Positions 8,473-18,609 are shown, counted from the stretch's first letter. The stretch: DNA of 64,000 nt from an uncultured Pseudomonadota bacterium (GCA_903875225.1 CAIQVJ010000032.1:19406-83405); one strand, 5' to 3'. A program made the numbers and translations. Notes: generated by a model not told the origin, from the sequence alone.

Positions 8473-10073
8473 TGCGGGAGCTGATGTGGAGCGTGTGGCC
8501 CCTGTTGGCCGTGATCGGCGCATGCGTGGCGTGGGCCCGGTTGCGCCCGGCCAGGACGTCTGCAGACGACGCGTGGGTGTGGCGCACGGATCTGGCGCTC
8601 GCGCTGGCGGTCGCCGTTCTCTACGGGGTGGCCGCGGGCTTCCTGATGCCCCGCTTCGACCTCACCGGCGGGGACTACGTCGAGGTCGACTTTGCCGGCT
8701 ACTGCAGGTCGCTGGGCGCATTGCGGGACAACTCGCTGAAGGACTGGGGGGTGAAGCACTCCGTGATGACGGGGCTGCTGCTGCTCGGGCCCACGCGCGC
8801 GATCGGGCTGCTCGGAGCGCTCACCGTGGGCGCCCTGGTCTCTGGCGGCGTGTTCGGCCTGGGGATCTACCTGTGGGCGCGCGTCGCCGCCGGCCGGGTG
8901 GCCGGGATCTGGGCGGTGCTCTTCACGCTCGCCAACCAGAGCCTGGTCTGGCTCTCCCGCAGCCCGTCGTTCTACCCGGAGACAACCGCTGCATGCGTGC
9001 TCGGCACAGCAGGCGTAGCGGCCTCCCTGCGCTGGCGAACTCCTCGCGCCGTGCTCGCAGGGGGGTGTGGGGTCGGCCTGATCCTGGCGACAGACGTGCG
9101 CTTCTTCAACATCGGGGTGTGGGCGTTCGCGCTGCTCATGCTGGCGGTGCTGGCGGGGCCCCCGCGGCAGTTGCCGATCCGCGCGCTCGCGGCCGTGGCC
9201 CCGATCGCGCTCTCGTGGTGGGTCGTGTTCTACGGCCACCAGGCCGTGATGGGCCACGTCCCCGGCCCCGGCGCCGTCCGTCAGGCTGCCGGCTTCCTGA
9301 ACGACGTACAGGGGTTTCCACGCTACGAGATCCTGCCCCGGCCCAAGGGCATCGACTTCGTCTGGGGGGTGGACGCTCCCTGGGCGGCCCCGATCGCGTT
9401 CCTCGAGCTGCTCCACCTCGGCGCCTCCGTGCCCGCGAGCGCCGGGGAGCTGACCTCGCCGGTGATGGCCCGGGAAGCCTACCTGAACCCCTGGTTGCCC
9501 CTCATCGGTCTCGCTGGCGCAGGCGCGTTGTGCATGCTCCCGCGCAGGCCCTGGGCGCTCCTCGCAGCCCTCGCCCCCACCGCGCCCTTCCTGGCAAACC
9601 TCTACCTCGTGTTCCACACGCTGCCCCACGGACGCCACTACCCGCTCGGGATGAGCGCAGTGCCCGTCATCCTCGCAGTCGGGCTCGCCGCCGCCGGGGG
9701 CGAGCGGTGGTCGCGTGCGCCGGCGCTGATCCTCGGGACGTTCCTGGCAGCCGGGATCTTCGACCTCGTTCCGGCCTATCTGGCGCCGACCTCGCCGTGG
9801 CGGCAGCCCGAGACGGCCCGGAACCGGGTGTACGACTCGCTGGCACGCGCGACAGGCGCACCGCCCGTCCCGAACCTGGTGAATGAATGGCCCACCGGTG
9901 AGGACGCCGTTGCGTGCGTGGAGGCGCTGGGACCGGACGTCGCGGCAGGCCACCTGTGGATGCCGTTCTCGGATGTGCCGGTGAAGCCGGATCCGACGCC
10001 GACGAAGCGGTGGTTGTTCGAGACGCCGCCCGAGCAGAACGCCGACGAAACAACCCCAGAGAGCGCGAAGTGA
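8472..10073 (+). CDS. Polytopic membrane protein, GT-C glycosyltransferase-like
   Basis: A 533-residue membrane protein with about 11 predicted helices. The first external loop carries acidic and aromatic residues (DLTGGDYVEVDFAGYCRSL, then RDNSLKDWGVKHS), as in GT-C enzymes such as ArnT or the dolichyl-phosphate-mannose mannosyltransferases, where an Asp or Glu in that loop is catalytic. The last 90 residues are hydrophilic and may be periplasmic. The gene overlaps the DUF2079-like gene by one base, and the giant pentapeptide/TPR gene starts four bases after its stop, so the three form one translational unit. It resembles the protein starting at 28886, which is joined to the second giant in the same way. 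No exact family is recognised. Confidence 0.65.
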   Translation: MRELMWSVWPLLAVIGACVAWARLRPARTSADDAWVWRTDLALALAVAVLYGVAAGFLMPRFDLTGGDYVEVDFAGYCRSLGALRDNSLKDWGVKHSVMTGLLLLGPTRAIGLLGALTVGALVSGGVFGLGIYLWARVAAGRVAGIWAVLFTLANQSLVWLSRSPSFYPETTAACVLGTAGVAASLRWRTPRAVLAGGCGVGLILATDVRFFNIGVWAFALLMLAVLAGPPRQLPIRALAAVAPIALSWWVVFYGHQAVMGHVPGPGAVRQAAGFLNDVQGFPRYEILPRPKGIDFVWGVDAPWAAPIAFLELLHLGASVPASAGELTSPVMAREAYLNPWLPLIGLAGAGALCMLPRRPWALLAALAPTAPFLANLYLVFHTLPHGRHYPLGMSAVPVILAVGLAAAGGERWSRAPALILGTFLAAGIFDLVPAYLAPTSPWRQPETARNRVYDSLARATGAPPVPNLVNEWPTGEDAVACVEALGPDVAAGHLWMPFSDVPVKPDPTPTKRWLFETPPEQNADETTPESAK

Positions 10074-10077
10074 CCCC

Positions 10078-13000
10078 ATGAGCAACACCATGATCGCGGA
10101 GGGCAGGGTCCTTCGAGGCAAGTCCCTGGACGGGGCCGACCTGCGCGGCCTGAACCTCTCCCGCGTCCTCCTGGATCGGGTCACCCTGCGCGGTGCGGAC
10201 CTCTCGGGCGCTGTGCTCTCGGGCGCGACGCTCCGGCGGGTGGACCTCACCGATGCGCGGCTCGACGGTGCGGACCTCCAGGGCATCACCGTGCGGCAGG
10301 CCCTCCTGCTCCGCACCTCCCTGGACAACGTCGATGCCCGCGGCGCGCTCCTGGCCGACTGCAAGCTGACCACCGTGACATCCCGGGGCCTCCGGGCAGA
10401 TGGCGCGAGGTTGACGGACGTGGGCGTGCTCGACAGCCGTTTTGAGGGGATGTCTCTCGCTGGGGCAGCCCTGACCAACGTCACGCTCGGAAGTGTGGTG
10501 ATCGAGGAGGGATCCTTCGTCGGCATGCGGGCGTCCGACTGCACGCTCGAGGGCGGGGCGCTCCAGGGATGCGACCTGCGGAGCGCGACGTTCGAGCGGG
10601 CCAGCATCTCCGGCACGAAGATCTCGGAGTGTCAACTCCGGGCTGCACTCTTCCGGGAAGCAAGGTTCTCCCGGGTCGACTGGGGTTCGGGCGATTGGTC
10701 CGGAGCGGTCTTCGACCTGTGCCGGGGCATCGAGTTGGAGCGCGAGCGCACGATCACCGAGGCGGGCGCCCGTTTCGAGCATGGGATCTGGGTCCGGATG
10801 GGCCGGCGGGTGCGGGGGAGCCGGCCGCTGCAGGTGGCGGTTGCAAGCACCGTCGTGCTCACCATCGCTGGGCTCGTGGTCGTTGCCTACGTGCCGTCGA
10901 TGCAGCCAACCCTGGTCCTGGCCACCCGTCTGTCCGCGCTCCCGCCAGACCCGAGCGTGGAGACGTGCTCGAGGGTGCTGGCCCTGGGTGCGCCGCTCTC
11001 GGAGCGCACCGGCCACGACCCCACGAAGCGAATGGGTATTTTCGAACGCATGGCGGACTGCCAACGCGCGTTGGGGCATCTGGACCTGGCGGCGGATTTG
11101 CTGCGCGAAGCGGTGGGTATCGCGGACCACGAGAGCGATCGGATGGGCGCGCTGCTCCTGCTCAGTCACGTCCTGATGGAGAGCAAAGACCTTGATGCGG
11201 CGAGGGATACCGCACTTCAGGCCGAGGATCTGGCGAGCACGCCGGACGAGCGAGTGCGGGTACTCCGCCTGAAGGCGGAGATCCTCGCTGCCCAGGGCGG
11301 GCACGCGACGGCCCGCTCCCCGGGAACCACCCCGGCGGCGGGGGACGAATGGCTGGATTTGCAGCTTGCGATCGCTGACGAAATCGAGAAAGCACCGTCG
11401 AACACTCGACCGGCGCCGGAGAACACACCAAGCGACCTCTACGTTCTCGGCGAGTGGGACCGCGCGGACAGGCTCCTGTCCGGGGACCCCAACATCAGCG
11501 CCGCTCAAGCCTGGTCGATGGCCCAGACCGCCGTCGAGCGAATCGTGCAATCCGGTGATGTGGACCTGGCCGTTGCGCTGCTCGACCACTTCTACACCCC
11601 CGGAGCCCTCACCACGACCGACGAACTGGCACGGTTCCGGTCGCAGGTCGAGATCCTCATCCGCGTGGGGCGGACCGACCGGGTGGCTGGGCTCCTGGCT
11701 GACCAGCAGGGCGCGACCGACCCCATCGTGCTGGCGGAACTCACCCTTCTGCGGGGAAAGCTCCTCCTGGCCACCCAACAGCCAGCGGCAGCCGCCGCGC
11801 TGCTCCTCGGGAGTCCGCTGGCCTCGGGGGCGTCGTACGACCTGACGTGTCGCTTTGCCTGGGCGCTGGCAGACGCGCAGCTACGGAGTGGGAACGAATC
11901 CGGGGCGGTCGAAGCACTCGGCCCGATGTTGCGCGCGGTCACCGACCCCAGTGACGCCGCCGACCTCACCCGCCGCTTGGCGGAGTGGTCTACGCATCTC
12001 TCCCAGCCCGGGCTGCTGATCGCCGCTCTGGACGCTGCCGGTAACCCTCTGCTGGAGGGAGACGGAAGGGGACAGGCCATGCAATTGGCGCGGCTGGCGC
12101 TCCAGGTTCGGGCGGGGCCAGTGAGCGCGCAGGACCCGACCTACCTGTCAGTATTGGCGAGTGGATCCCCTGAGGAATCCGAGCAGGCGCTCAGGTTGAT
12201 GGCATCCGGGATCGCGGGCCAGGGGGACATCGTCGCCCAACTGGACACTCTCGTGGCGCAGGCGGCGGCGATGCGCAACGCCGACAGCAGGGGCCGCGCG
12301 GGGATCACCCTGGCCCAGTTCGCCAATTCCGATGGACGGCCGGACAAGGCGCTGGACGTCATCACCAAAATGCAGTTGGAGCAGGCCCCACTCGCCCAGG
12401 TCCGAACCGCCGCACGTGAACTCCGCGCTGGTATTCAGTTGGATCGCGGGCAGGTCGACGACGTCATCGCAGAGTACCACCTGCTCTCCTCGAGTCCCGA
12501 TGCCGTCGATGATGCCGCGAGCTTCGGCCTGCGCATGCGGGTCGCCCAGGCGCTCCAAGGGGCCTCGCGTTGGAGCGAAGCACTCCCCCTGATTCGGAGT
12601 CTGCGATCCGGCGATCATGCCACTGACCCCGACCTGTGGAAGATGGCGCTGACCTCTCTGGCGGGGGCGTCGACCGCCGGTGAATTCGAAAGCGAGGCCG
12701 CCGCCGCTGCACGGGTGCTGCCACCCTGCCAGACCCAGGCCATCGCTGCGGAAGCATGGATGGACCGGGGCTTGGGCCCCCCCAGTCTGAGTGCTCTTGA
12801 GCAGGAGTGCACCCGGGACGACGCTACACCTGGCGACCGACTGGCCGCCGCGCGAGACCTGCACCGTGGAGGGGCGACGACTTCCGCTGTCCGCGTGCTT
12901 CAAGCGGTCGACACAGCCACAGTCTCGAACGACGTTCGCTGGCAAGTGGACTGCGACCTTGCCTCCTACCTTTCCGAGGCAGGCCGGCGAGCCGAGGGTC

Positions 13001-14817
13001 TGGCCGTGCTGGAAGCGGGCTACCTTGGAAACCCTGATCCCCAAGGGCGAGAGCGAGTGACCGCGGCGATCGTGGACATCCTCGCTGCCGAAAAGCAGCC
13101 GGACCCAATGGTTGCAGCCTACGCGCGCCTAGCGGCGGACCAGCCCAACGCCGACCTCGCACCCCTGCGGGCCCACGTTGCCGACTTGTTGGACCAGTTG
13201 GGGGCAACCGGGCAGGCTCACAAATTCGAAAATTCGTCCCCACCCTCCGCCGAGCAGAACGCGCCCTGGTCAGACGCCTTTCAGGAGCTTGCGGAGGCCC
13301 ACGACTACGCTCGCGCCTGGGACTCCCTGGACGCAGCCAGGGCAAGTGTTCGGGCGTACTATGCACGAGCGGACCTCATCTCGAGGGCAGAATGGTTGGA
13401 GGGCCAGAGCGGGGACCCGGAGAGGTTGATTGCACTGCTCGTCGCGATGGAGCCCGAGCTCGGGCGCCCATCCACCCTCTCCCAGGCGGCAGATCTGGCA
13501 CGAGCGCGGGCCCTCACGACGGCGGGCCGCAGCGCCGACGCCGAAGCCATCCTTGTTTCCCTGATGGGGTCGGACCTGCCCACGGCGCAGAGGGTCGCTG
13601 CTCTCCAGGCCTACGGACAGCTGCTTGGCCGCTACGGCTCCTCCAGCAGGGTCGAGCCCGCGGTCGCCCACATCGTAGGAGCGCATCACGGGAGCATCGA
13701 CGAGCAGGTCCTCCGTGCTGCGGCTGCGCAAGAACTCGGCGCGCGAAACGAGCCCACTGCCGCGCTCGCCCTGCTGGAGCCCCTTGCGGGGCTGCAACTC
13801 GACCCATCAGTAGTCGGGCCGGTCCAGGGCACCGCAGTTGGCGCGAGCATCGCAACCCGTCAGTTCGATCTCGCTCTCACCGTTCCGACCAGGTTCCCCT
13901 CTCCCGCCGGGGTCTGCGCTGCCTGGGTTTCCATTGCGCAGGCCATGCCGCCCGACCAGCCCCAGGCACAGCGGGCTCGCGACGCCGCGGTCACCAGTTG
14001 CGATCCGACCTGGATACCGGCCGACAGTGCCATCGCGCTCTCCAACGCGCTGGTCTCCGCCGAACCTGAACGGGGCCTCGGTGTCATCGAGAAGGCACTT
14101 CAGAACACGCACCTGTGGCCACGGGAGCGGGACTCGCTGGTTATCCAGCAGGCGCGGCTGCTGGCGGCGTCGGGACGAACCGAGGATGCCAAATCCACGT
14201 TACGTAAGCTTGCTCAGGACCCCGAACGCCCCGACGTCGGACTCCAAGCCGGAATGGCGTTGATCCGAGTGCTGCAGGCGGAGAAAGCGCCCAACTCGAG
14301 CGCCGAGGTCGGTTCCGTAGCCGACGACTGCCTGGCCCGACTCGGCCCCGAACTCCCTCCCAGACGGGATCTGTTCGCGACGACGGTGGAGGCCCTCCGG
14401 ACGATGCAGGCCTGGAAGCCAGCGCTCGCGTGGGACACCCGGCGGCTTGAGCTTTTTCCCAACCCCGACAACGACCGCGCGGCGGTGCTGAGCGATCTGG
14501 CCCTTCTGGAGTTCCGCGCAAACCCCGGGGCAGCCGGTGCACTCAGCTCGCGCGGCCACGCCTATCTGATCGAGGCCCTCGGGATCGGCGCAGCGTCTCC
14601 CCAGGTCCGCGCCGACCTGACGGGGCTGGACATCGCCTGGCGGGCCGCGCAGGCAGGCCCCGGCGACGAGCATCTCCGCCCCCTGGTCCAGGCGGCGCTG
14701 GCCGACAACGAGGGGCCCGTTCACGTCGAGCGAGCAGCGCAGTTTCTGGATGAGCTGGCCCGGCCCGAGTTGGCGAGCGCAATCCGGACGACCGCAGCCG
14801 CCCTGGCGAAGCGTTGA
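10078..14817 (+). CDS. Giant pentapeptide-repeat / single-TM / TPR-solenoid protein, copy 1
   Basis: A 1,579-residue protein. Residues 12-220 are pentapeptide repeats of the A(D/N)LxG type (GADLRGLNL, GADLSGAVL, DGADLQG), forming a right-handed beta-helix predicted to be in the cytoplasm. A single hydrophobic helix at about 250-272 (VAVASTVVLTIAGLVVVAYV) crosses the membrane, and about 1,300 residues of paired helices with TPR-like spacing follow, probably in the periplasm. Cysteines shared with the second copy (MADCQRALGH, VDCDLASYL, DDCLARLG) suit disulfides. Phrases such as LYVLGEWDRAD are also shared with the gene at 24144, so the two are true paralogues. It starts four bases after a GT-C-like membrane protein. 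I do not know its function; a membrane scaffold that gathers partners on both faces is an inference. Confidence 0.85.
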   Translation: MSNTMIAEGRVLRGKSLDGADLRGLNLSRVLLDRVTLRGADLSGAVLSGATLRRVDLTDARLDGADLQGITVRQALLLRTSLDNVDARGALLADCKLTTVTSRGLRADGARLTDVGVLDSRFEGMSLAGAALTNVTLGSVVIEEGSFVGMRASDCTLEGGALQGCDLRSATFERASISGTKISECQLRAALFREARFSRVDWGSGDWSGAVFDLCRGIELERERTITEAGARFEHGIWVRMGRRVRGSRPLQVAVASTVVLTIAGLVVVAYVPSMQPTLVLATRLSALPPDPSVETCSRVLALGAPLSERTGHDPTKRMGIFERMADCQRALGHLDLAADLLREAVGIADHESDRMGALLLLSHVLMESKDLDAARDTALQAEDLASTPDERVRVLRLKAEILAAQGGHATARSPGTTPAAGDEWLDLQLAIADEIEKAPSNTRPAPENTPSDLYVLGEWDRADRLLSGDPNISAAQAWSMAQTAVERIVQSGDVDLAVALLDHFYTPGALTTTDELARFRSQVEILIRVGRTDRVAGLLADQQGATDPIVLAELTLLRGKLLLATQQPAAAAALLLGSPLASGASYDLTCRFAWALADAQLRSGNESGAVEALGPMLRAVTDPSDAADLTRRLAEWSTHLSQPGLLIAALDAAGNPLLEGDGRGQAMQLARLALQVRAGPVSAQDPTYLSVLASGSPEESEQALRLMASGIAGQGDIVAQLDTLVAQAAAMRNADSRGRAGITLAQFANSDGRPDKALDVITKMQLEQAPLAQVRTAARELRAGIQLDRGQVDDVIAEYHLLSSSPDAVDDAASFGLRMRVAQALQGASRWSEALPLIRSLRSGDHATDPDLWKMALTSLAGASTAGEFESEAAAAARVLPPCQTQAIAAEAWMDRGLGPPSLSALEQECTRDDATPGDRLAAARDLHRGGATTSAVRVLQAVDTATVSNDVRWQVDCDLASYLSEAGRRAEGLAVLEAGYLGNPDPQGRERVTAAIVDILAAEKQPDPMVAAYARLAADQPNADLAPLRAHVADLLDQLGATGQAHKFENSSPPSAEQNAPWSDAFQELAEAHDYARAWDSLDAARASVRAYYARADLISRAEWLEGQSGDPERLIALLVAMEPELGRPSTLSQAADLARARALTTAGRSADAEAILVSLMGSDLPTAQRVAALQAYGQLLGRYGSSSRVEPAVAHIVGAHHGSIDEQVLRAAAAQELGARNEPTAALALLEPLAGLQLDPSVVGPVQGTAVGASIATRQFDLALTVPTRFPSPAGVCAAWVSIAQAMPPDQPQAQRARDAAVTSCDPTWIPADSAIALSNALVSAEPERGLGVIEKALQNTHLWPRERDSLVIQQARLLAASGRTEDAKSTLRKLAQDPERPDVGLQAGMALIRVLQAEKAPNSSAEVGSVADDCLARLGPELPPRRDLFATTVEALRTMQAWKPALAWDTRRLELFPNPDNDRAAVLSDLALLEFRANPGAAGALSSRGHAYLIEALGIGAASPQVRADLTGLDIAWRAAQAGPGDEHLRPLVQAALADNEGPVHVERAAQFLDELARPELASAIRTTAAALAKR

Positions 14818-14821
14818 GGAG
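14816..14821 (+). promoter_or_regulatory. Shine-Dalgarno GAGGAG overlapping the stop of the giant gene
   Basis: GAGGAG begins within the TGA stop (14815-14817) of the giant gene and sits five bases before GTG 14827. It supports that start and coupling of the two genes. A second good site, GGGAGG at 14909-14914, precedes an in-frame GTG at 14920, so a shorter product lacking the Arg/Pro-rich first 31 residues is possible. Confidence 0.6.
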
Positions 14822-14826
14822 TACCT

Positions 14827-15891
14827 GTGTGGATGCTGGACGGGACGCTCGGCGTGCGTCCACCGGAAAGGGCCCGGCCCGTGCCCTGGCCACCCGCGAC
14901 CAGCCGTTGGGAGGCGACCGTGCCTAGCGTGGTGAAGCATGCCCTCGAGGACATCTGTTTCCCGGAATTCCTCGACCTGCTCCGCGAGGCGCACGCGGAA
15001 ATCGTTGGCGGTACGGGGATGGAAGGAGTGATCTCTGAGCCGCACTATCGCTGGAAATATGCGTCACCATTTGGGGCGGCGGTCGCCGCGCTCGTGGTTC
15101 ACGGAAACAAATACATAGCATCTACCTCCATGTTTCCACTTGAAGTCGTTTCAAGCGCAGGAGTGGTACGAGCGTGGCAGTGCTGTGATGCAGCAACCCG
15201 TGCGGACGCGCGTGGACAGGGCTGGTTCACGCGATGCCTGACCTCACTGCGCACGGAGATCGGCGAGAACGAGATCTTCTTCGCCTTTCCAAACAAGAAC
15301 TCCGCGCCAGGATTTCGGAAGTTCGGCTGGCAACATCACGGCGACGTCCATACCCGCATCCGCCTGCTCCCCTCGGCGCAGGTGCACCCGTCACCAGGGA
15401 TGCTTCGCCTCACCCGATTCGGTGATGCGCAGGACCGGCTGGTCACCCAGCTGGTCTCGGGATCGCCCATGCTCAACAAGACCGCCGCATACATGAACTG
15501 GCGCTACTTCGACCACCCACTGAACCGGGCCCAGTACGAGTGCTTCACCGGCCATGAGGAGGGGTTCGGAACGCTTGTCATGCGGGACCTGTCCGTGCTC
15601 GGCCAGCGTTTTGCCGTGATCATGGAGCTGCTGGGCCGGAACCCTGGGGAGGAACTCCAGATGCTTCGTTTTGCAACGCGGTGGGCGGCCCGAAGGGGAA
15701 TCCAGCGCGTGCTCGCCATGGACAACACGCTCGCGAACTCGATCGCCCTGCGTGCCGGCTACTGCCTGGTGCCCCAACGACTTCTTCCGAAACGCCAGAT
15801 GCTCATGGGCGCTGACTACGGGGGGGGGGTCGCGCGGCGGATCTGGGCCGCACCATGGAGGGTGGCGATCGGAGATTGGGATGCGTTTTAG
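14827..15891 (+). CDS. GNAT-like N-acyltransferase
   Basis: A 354-residue protein resembling the GNAT-fold acyltransferases often found in exopolysaccharide clusters. Signs are the HYRWKYASPFGAAVAAL motif near residue 75, the acetyl-CoA-binding-like CDAATRADARGQGWFTRCL (about 122-140), and the second-half NWRYFDHPLNRAQYECF. These motifs suggest two tandem GNAT-like halves. It could add an acetyl or larger acyl group to a sugar amine. It follows the first giant gene by nine bases. Its last 11 bases overlap the deacetylase gene, so the two are coupled. The start is uncertain between 14827 and 14920, both with good ribosome-binding sites. Confidence 0.75.
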   Translation: MWMLDGTLGVRPPERARPVPWPPATSRWEATVPSVVKHALEDICFPEFLDLLREAHAEIVGGTGMEGVISEPHYRWKYASPFGAAVAALVVHGNKYIASTSMFPLEVVSSAGVVRAWQCCDAATRADARGQGWFTRCLTSLRTEIGENEIFFAFPNKNSAPGFRKFGWQHHGDVHTRIRLLPSAQVHPSPGMLRLTRFGDAQDRLVTQLVSGSPMLNKTAAYMNWRYFDHPLNRAQYECFTGHEEGFGTLVMRDLSVLGQRFAVIMELLGRNPGEELQMLRFATRWAARRGIQRVLAMDNTLANSIALRAGYCLVPQRLLPKRQMLMGADYGGGVARRIWAAPWRVAIGDWDAF

Positions 15892-16828
15892 CCCAGACCC
15901 AACCGAACTCCCCAAAGTGCCCCGCCCGAAAACGACCGTTTTCACCCACACAGACGATGCAGGAGTAACCCCCTCCGTCAGCAGGGCCGTGGCCGATCTC
16001 TGGAGAGCCGGGATCCTCGATGGATTCAGCGTGATTGCCAACGGAGACGGGATGGCCGAACTCCGGGAGGCAGCGCTCTCTGCGCCGGAACGCCCGCTGC
16101 GCCTCGCCGTTCACCTCAACCTGAGTGAGGGTCAGAGCAGCGCGCCCCCAGCCCGTGTGCCGCTCCTGGTCGACGATCGGGGACACCTGCGACACTCATT
16201 TGGGAGTCTGCTTTCGTTTTGGATTGGTGGTTCTCCGGCAAGGCGACGAGCCCTGGTCCAGCAGGCTGCCGAGGAGTGGCGCGCACAGACAGCCAGGGTC
16301 ACCGACGGTTTCGCGCCGCGCCGCTTGGCCAGTCTGGACGGCCACATCCATGTCCACGCGCTTCCATTTCTCTTTCGCGTAGCGTGCGAAATCGCGTTGG
16401 AATTCGGCGTTCCCGGAGTTCGGATTTCCAGAGAACCGCTCTTCCTACCGCCCGGCCGTTTTTTCCCACCGCGATCCTGGTGGGACAATCTGCCCAAGCA
16501 TGTCGTGTTGCGCGCCTGTTCGCGGCTGAACGAACCCACCGCCAATGCGGCGGGCCTGTCACACCCCGACCGAATCGTCGGAATCTTGAGCAGCGGTAGG
16601 ATGTCGGCGGCGGATGCTCTCGCAGGCGTTTCCGCCGCTGAGCGCGGCGGGGCGAAGGTCATCGAGGTGGTTTTTCACGCCGGACGCGAAACCGGTCCCC
16701 CCGTTTCCCGCTGGGCGAATCGGGCCGACCTCGAACGCTCATATCGGTCCGTCGGTCGGCAGTTTGAGGCGGAAGAATCGGCGCGACTTCGTGAAACCCT
16801 GATTCGCCGAGGCTACCGCTCTGACTAA
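15881..16828 (+). CDS. ChbG/YdjC-family carbohydrate deacetylase
   Basis: A 315-residue protein of the ChbG/YdjC deacetylase family, metal-dependent enzymes that remove N-acetyl groups from amino-sugar chains. The family's metal site shows as THTDDAG (about residues 22-28) and as the LDGHIHVHALPFLF segment (about 148-161), with a later FHAGRE. The N-terminal 18 residues are Pro-rich. The ATG at 15881 lies inside the end of the acyltransferase gene. The stop overlaps by four bases the end of the convergent YfhO-like gene. Paired with an acyltransferase, it suggests an acyl-exchange step on a glycan amine: one enzyme removes acetyl, the other adds an acyl group. That pairing is inference. Confidence 0.82.
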   Translation: MRFSPDPTELPKVPRPKTTVFTHTDDAGVTPSVSRAVADLWRAGILDGFSVIANGDGMAELREAALSAPERPLRLAVHLNLSEGQSSAPPARVPLLVDDRGHLRHSFGSLLSFWIGGSPARRRALVQQAAEEWRAQTARVTDGFAPRRLASLDGHIHVHALPFLFRVACEIALEFGVPGVRISREPLFLPPGRFFPPRSWWDNLPKHVVLRACSRLNEPTANAAGLSHPDRIVGILSSGRMSAADALAGVSAAERGGAKVIEVVFHAGRETGPPVSRWANRADLERSYRSVGRQFEAEESARLRETLIRRGYRSD

Positions 16829-18609
16829 CGGCGTGCTCCTGCTCCACCCGCCCAAAGCGCGACACAGCCCGCGACACCGAGCACGGACAACAACAGTCCA
16901 GGCATCAACTCGCGAGGCGCGTAGCTGATCCTCACCTGACTCGACCCGGCTGGAACGCCCCGTACGACGACGCGCCCCAATGCATCCGCCTCGACCCGAC
17001 CGACGTTCGAGACCCAGTCCGGTGCCCACGTCCGGTTGAACGTGAGGTCGCCCTCGCTCGCCAGCGTGACGTCTGCTGTAGCAGTGTTCGCGGTCATGGA
17101 AAACGCGTTCAGCCGCCCGGACTCCACCCGTACCTGCGGCCCTGGCCCGGTCCACAGTCCCGGCGCCGGGTAATAGGGTGTGCCGGCAACACAGGCGACC
17201 TGCCCGACCCCCCTGGCGGGGAAGTGGATGCCCTCCTCTAGAAAGGCACTCTCGTCCGGACCCGGGGCGGGGACCAGATAGAACTCGGGTTCTTCAGTGG
17301 CCTGGGGATGAATCGGCTCATAGTGTACCTCCCCTATGACGTCCTCCGAACCCATCTGGCAGGCGATGCCTCCCACCACGAGGAGGGCGAGCACGCTCGG
17401 CACTACACGGGACCTGAGCAGCGCCCGCCCCACCGCGACGGCGCGGTCCAGAGCCAGTCCCGCGGCCAGCGCCAGGTAGAAGGTGAGCAGAATGATGAAC
17501 CGGGAGGGAACGCGCATGGAACCAAACCCCGGCAGCATGTGCAGCAGCGACCAAGGAGCAAACCTCGAAAAATCGCCGAGGGTAAGCAACAAGAAGAACG
17601 TCGCCCCCACGACGACCCAGCGCCGCCCGCGGAGTGCAAGCAAGAGGCCAAGCCCCCCGATCAACACACCCCACGGGCCGATGAATCCACCATACTCACC
17701 AAGCGGGTACCTACCGGAGGGAACCAGCGTGGAGGCCCGCTCCGTCAGGTTGGAATACACCTGCATCAACGTCGCTGCATCCAAGTCGTCGGTCGGGCGC
17801 GGGAACCGCCCCACCGTCTCAAGGATCGGCAACAAGCGGAATGCACCCACCAGGGCGAAGAGCACGCCCGAAACCAGCCAGGCAACGACCACGCCGCGCA
17901 GTCGACGCAGGTCGGTGGCCAGCGTGACACCATCGAGGATGAGCACCAGCCAAAGATGGGCCAATGGATATGCTCCTCCCTCCGCGATCGTCATCGTGAG
18001 CACCATGGCTATCGCCGCCGCCCACTTGACCTCATCAATCGCCGCACGCCAAGCCATCAGGAGCCATGGCAGCAAGTAGTAGGGCAGAAAGCACGGGTGG
18101 CCAGCCAGGACGTGCAGTGAGAAAAAGCTGCTTGCACCGAACACGACCGCCCCAAGCGCCGCCCCCTCCCAGCCCACGCCGAGAAGGCGCCTGCAGCAGA
18201 GGTACATACCAGCGATGCCCGCCGCGGTGTTCAGAACGATCGTCAACTTCAAGGCCGACACTGTGCCGAGGAGAAAAGCGAGCAGGAACAATGGCGAATA
18301 GATCTGCGCTACGGGGTCGCCCAGCAGAAAGATCCCACCGCATTTCCACGGATCCCAAAGCGGGATCTCAGAATACCGCGTCACGGCGACGTATGCCGCC
18401 TCCCACTGATGCCGAAATAGGAACCAATCGGTTCCCAGCATCTCCGTGCGGTCCCAATCCCGGACCATGTCCCTCCAGAATGCCAAAGCTCCCGTCAATG
18501 ACGCGACAGCGATGCACAGGCCGCGAAAGACCGTCCCGCCGCTCCTGGCTCGGCGGGGCAATGCAGCGCCGGGCGAGCGGGCGTCCGGGACCTTGAGCAG
18601 GGGGGGCAT
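16825..18609 (-). CDS. YfhO-like polytopic membrane protein
   Basis: A 594-residue inner-membrane protein with about 12 hydrophobic helices and a periplasmic C-terminal part. It resembles YfhO-type proteins (GT-C-like, linked to glycosylation of lipoteichoic acid in Bacillus): the first loop contains EIPLWDPWKCGGIFLLGD and QIYSPLFLLAFLLG, and the middle contains LLHMLPGFGSMRVPSRF followed by LALAAGLALDR, both typical. The last 160 residues form a beta-rich domain (VRVESGRLNAFSMTANTATA) and then a closing helix. The frame is open to a GTG at 18690, but that extension is Arg/Pro-rich, so I take ATG 18609. It reads toward the deacetylase gene and overlaps it by four bases. Confidence 0.8.
   Translation of the reverse strand: MPPLLKVPDARSPGAALPRRARSGGTVFRGLCIAVASLTGALAFWRDMVRDWDRTEMLGTDWFLFRHQWEAAYVAVTRYSEIPLWDPWKCGGIFLLGDPVAQIYSPLFLLAFLLGTVSALKLTIVLNTAAGIAGMYLCCRRLLGVGWEGAALGAVVFGASSFFSLHVLAGHPCFLPYYLLPWLLMAWRAAIDEVKWAAAIAMVLTMTIAEGGAYPLAHLWLVLILDGVTLATDLRRLRGVVVAWLVSGVLFALVGAFRLLPILETVGRFPRPTDDLDAATLMQVYSNLTERASTLVPSGRYPLGEYGGFIGPWGVLIGGLGLLLALRGRRWVVVGATFFLLLTLGDFSRFAPWSLLHMLPGFGSMRVPSRFIILLTFYLALAAGLALDRAVAVGRALLRSRVVPSVLALLVVGGIACQMGSEDVIGEVHYEPIHPQATEEPEFYLVPAPGPDESAFLEEGIHFPARGVGQVACVAGTPYYPAPGLWTGPGPQVRVESGRLNAFSMTANTATADVTLASEGDLTFNRTWAPDWVSNVGRVEADALGRVVVRGVPAGSSQVRISYAPRELMPGLLLSVLGVAGCVALWAGGAGARR

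Noticed and set aside
8448..10616. 722-codon minus-strand frame
   Set aside because: It runs opposite the membrane protein and the giant gene. Arg/His/Gln-rich composition with no domain marks it as a shadow.
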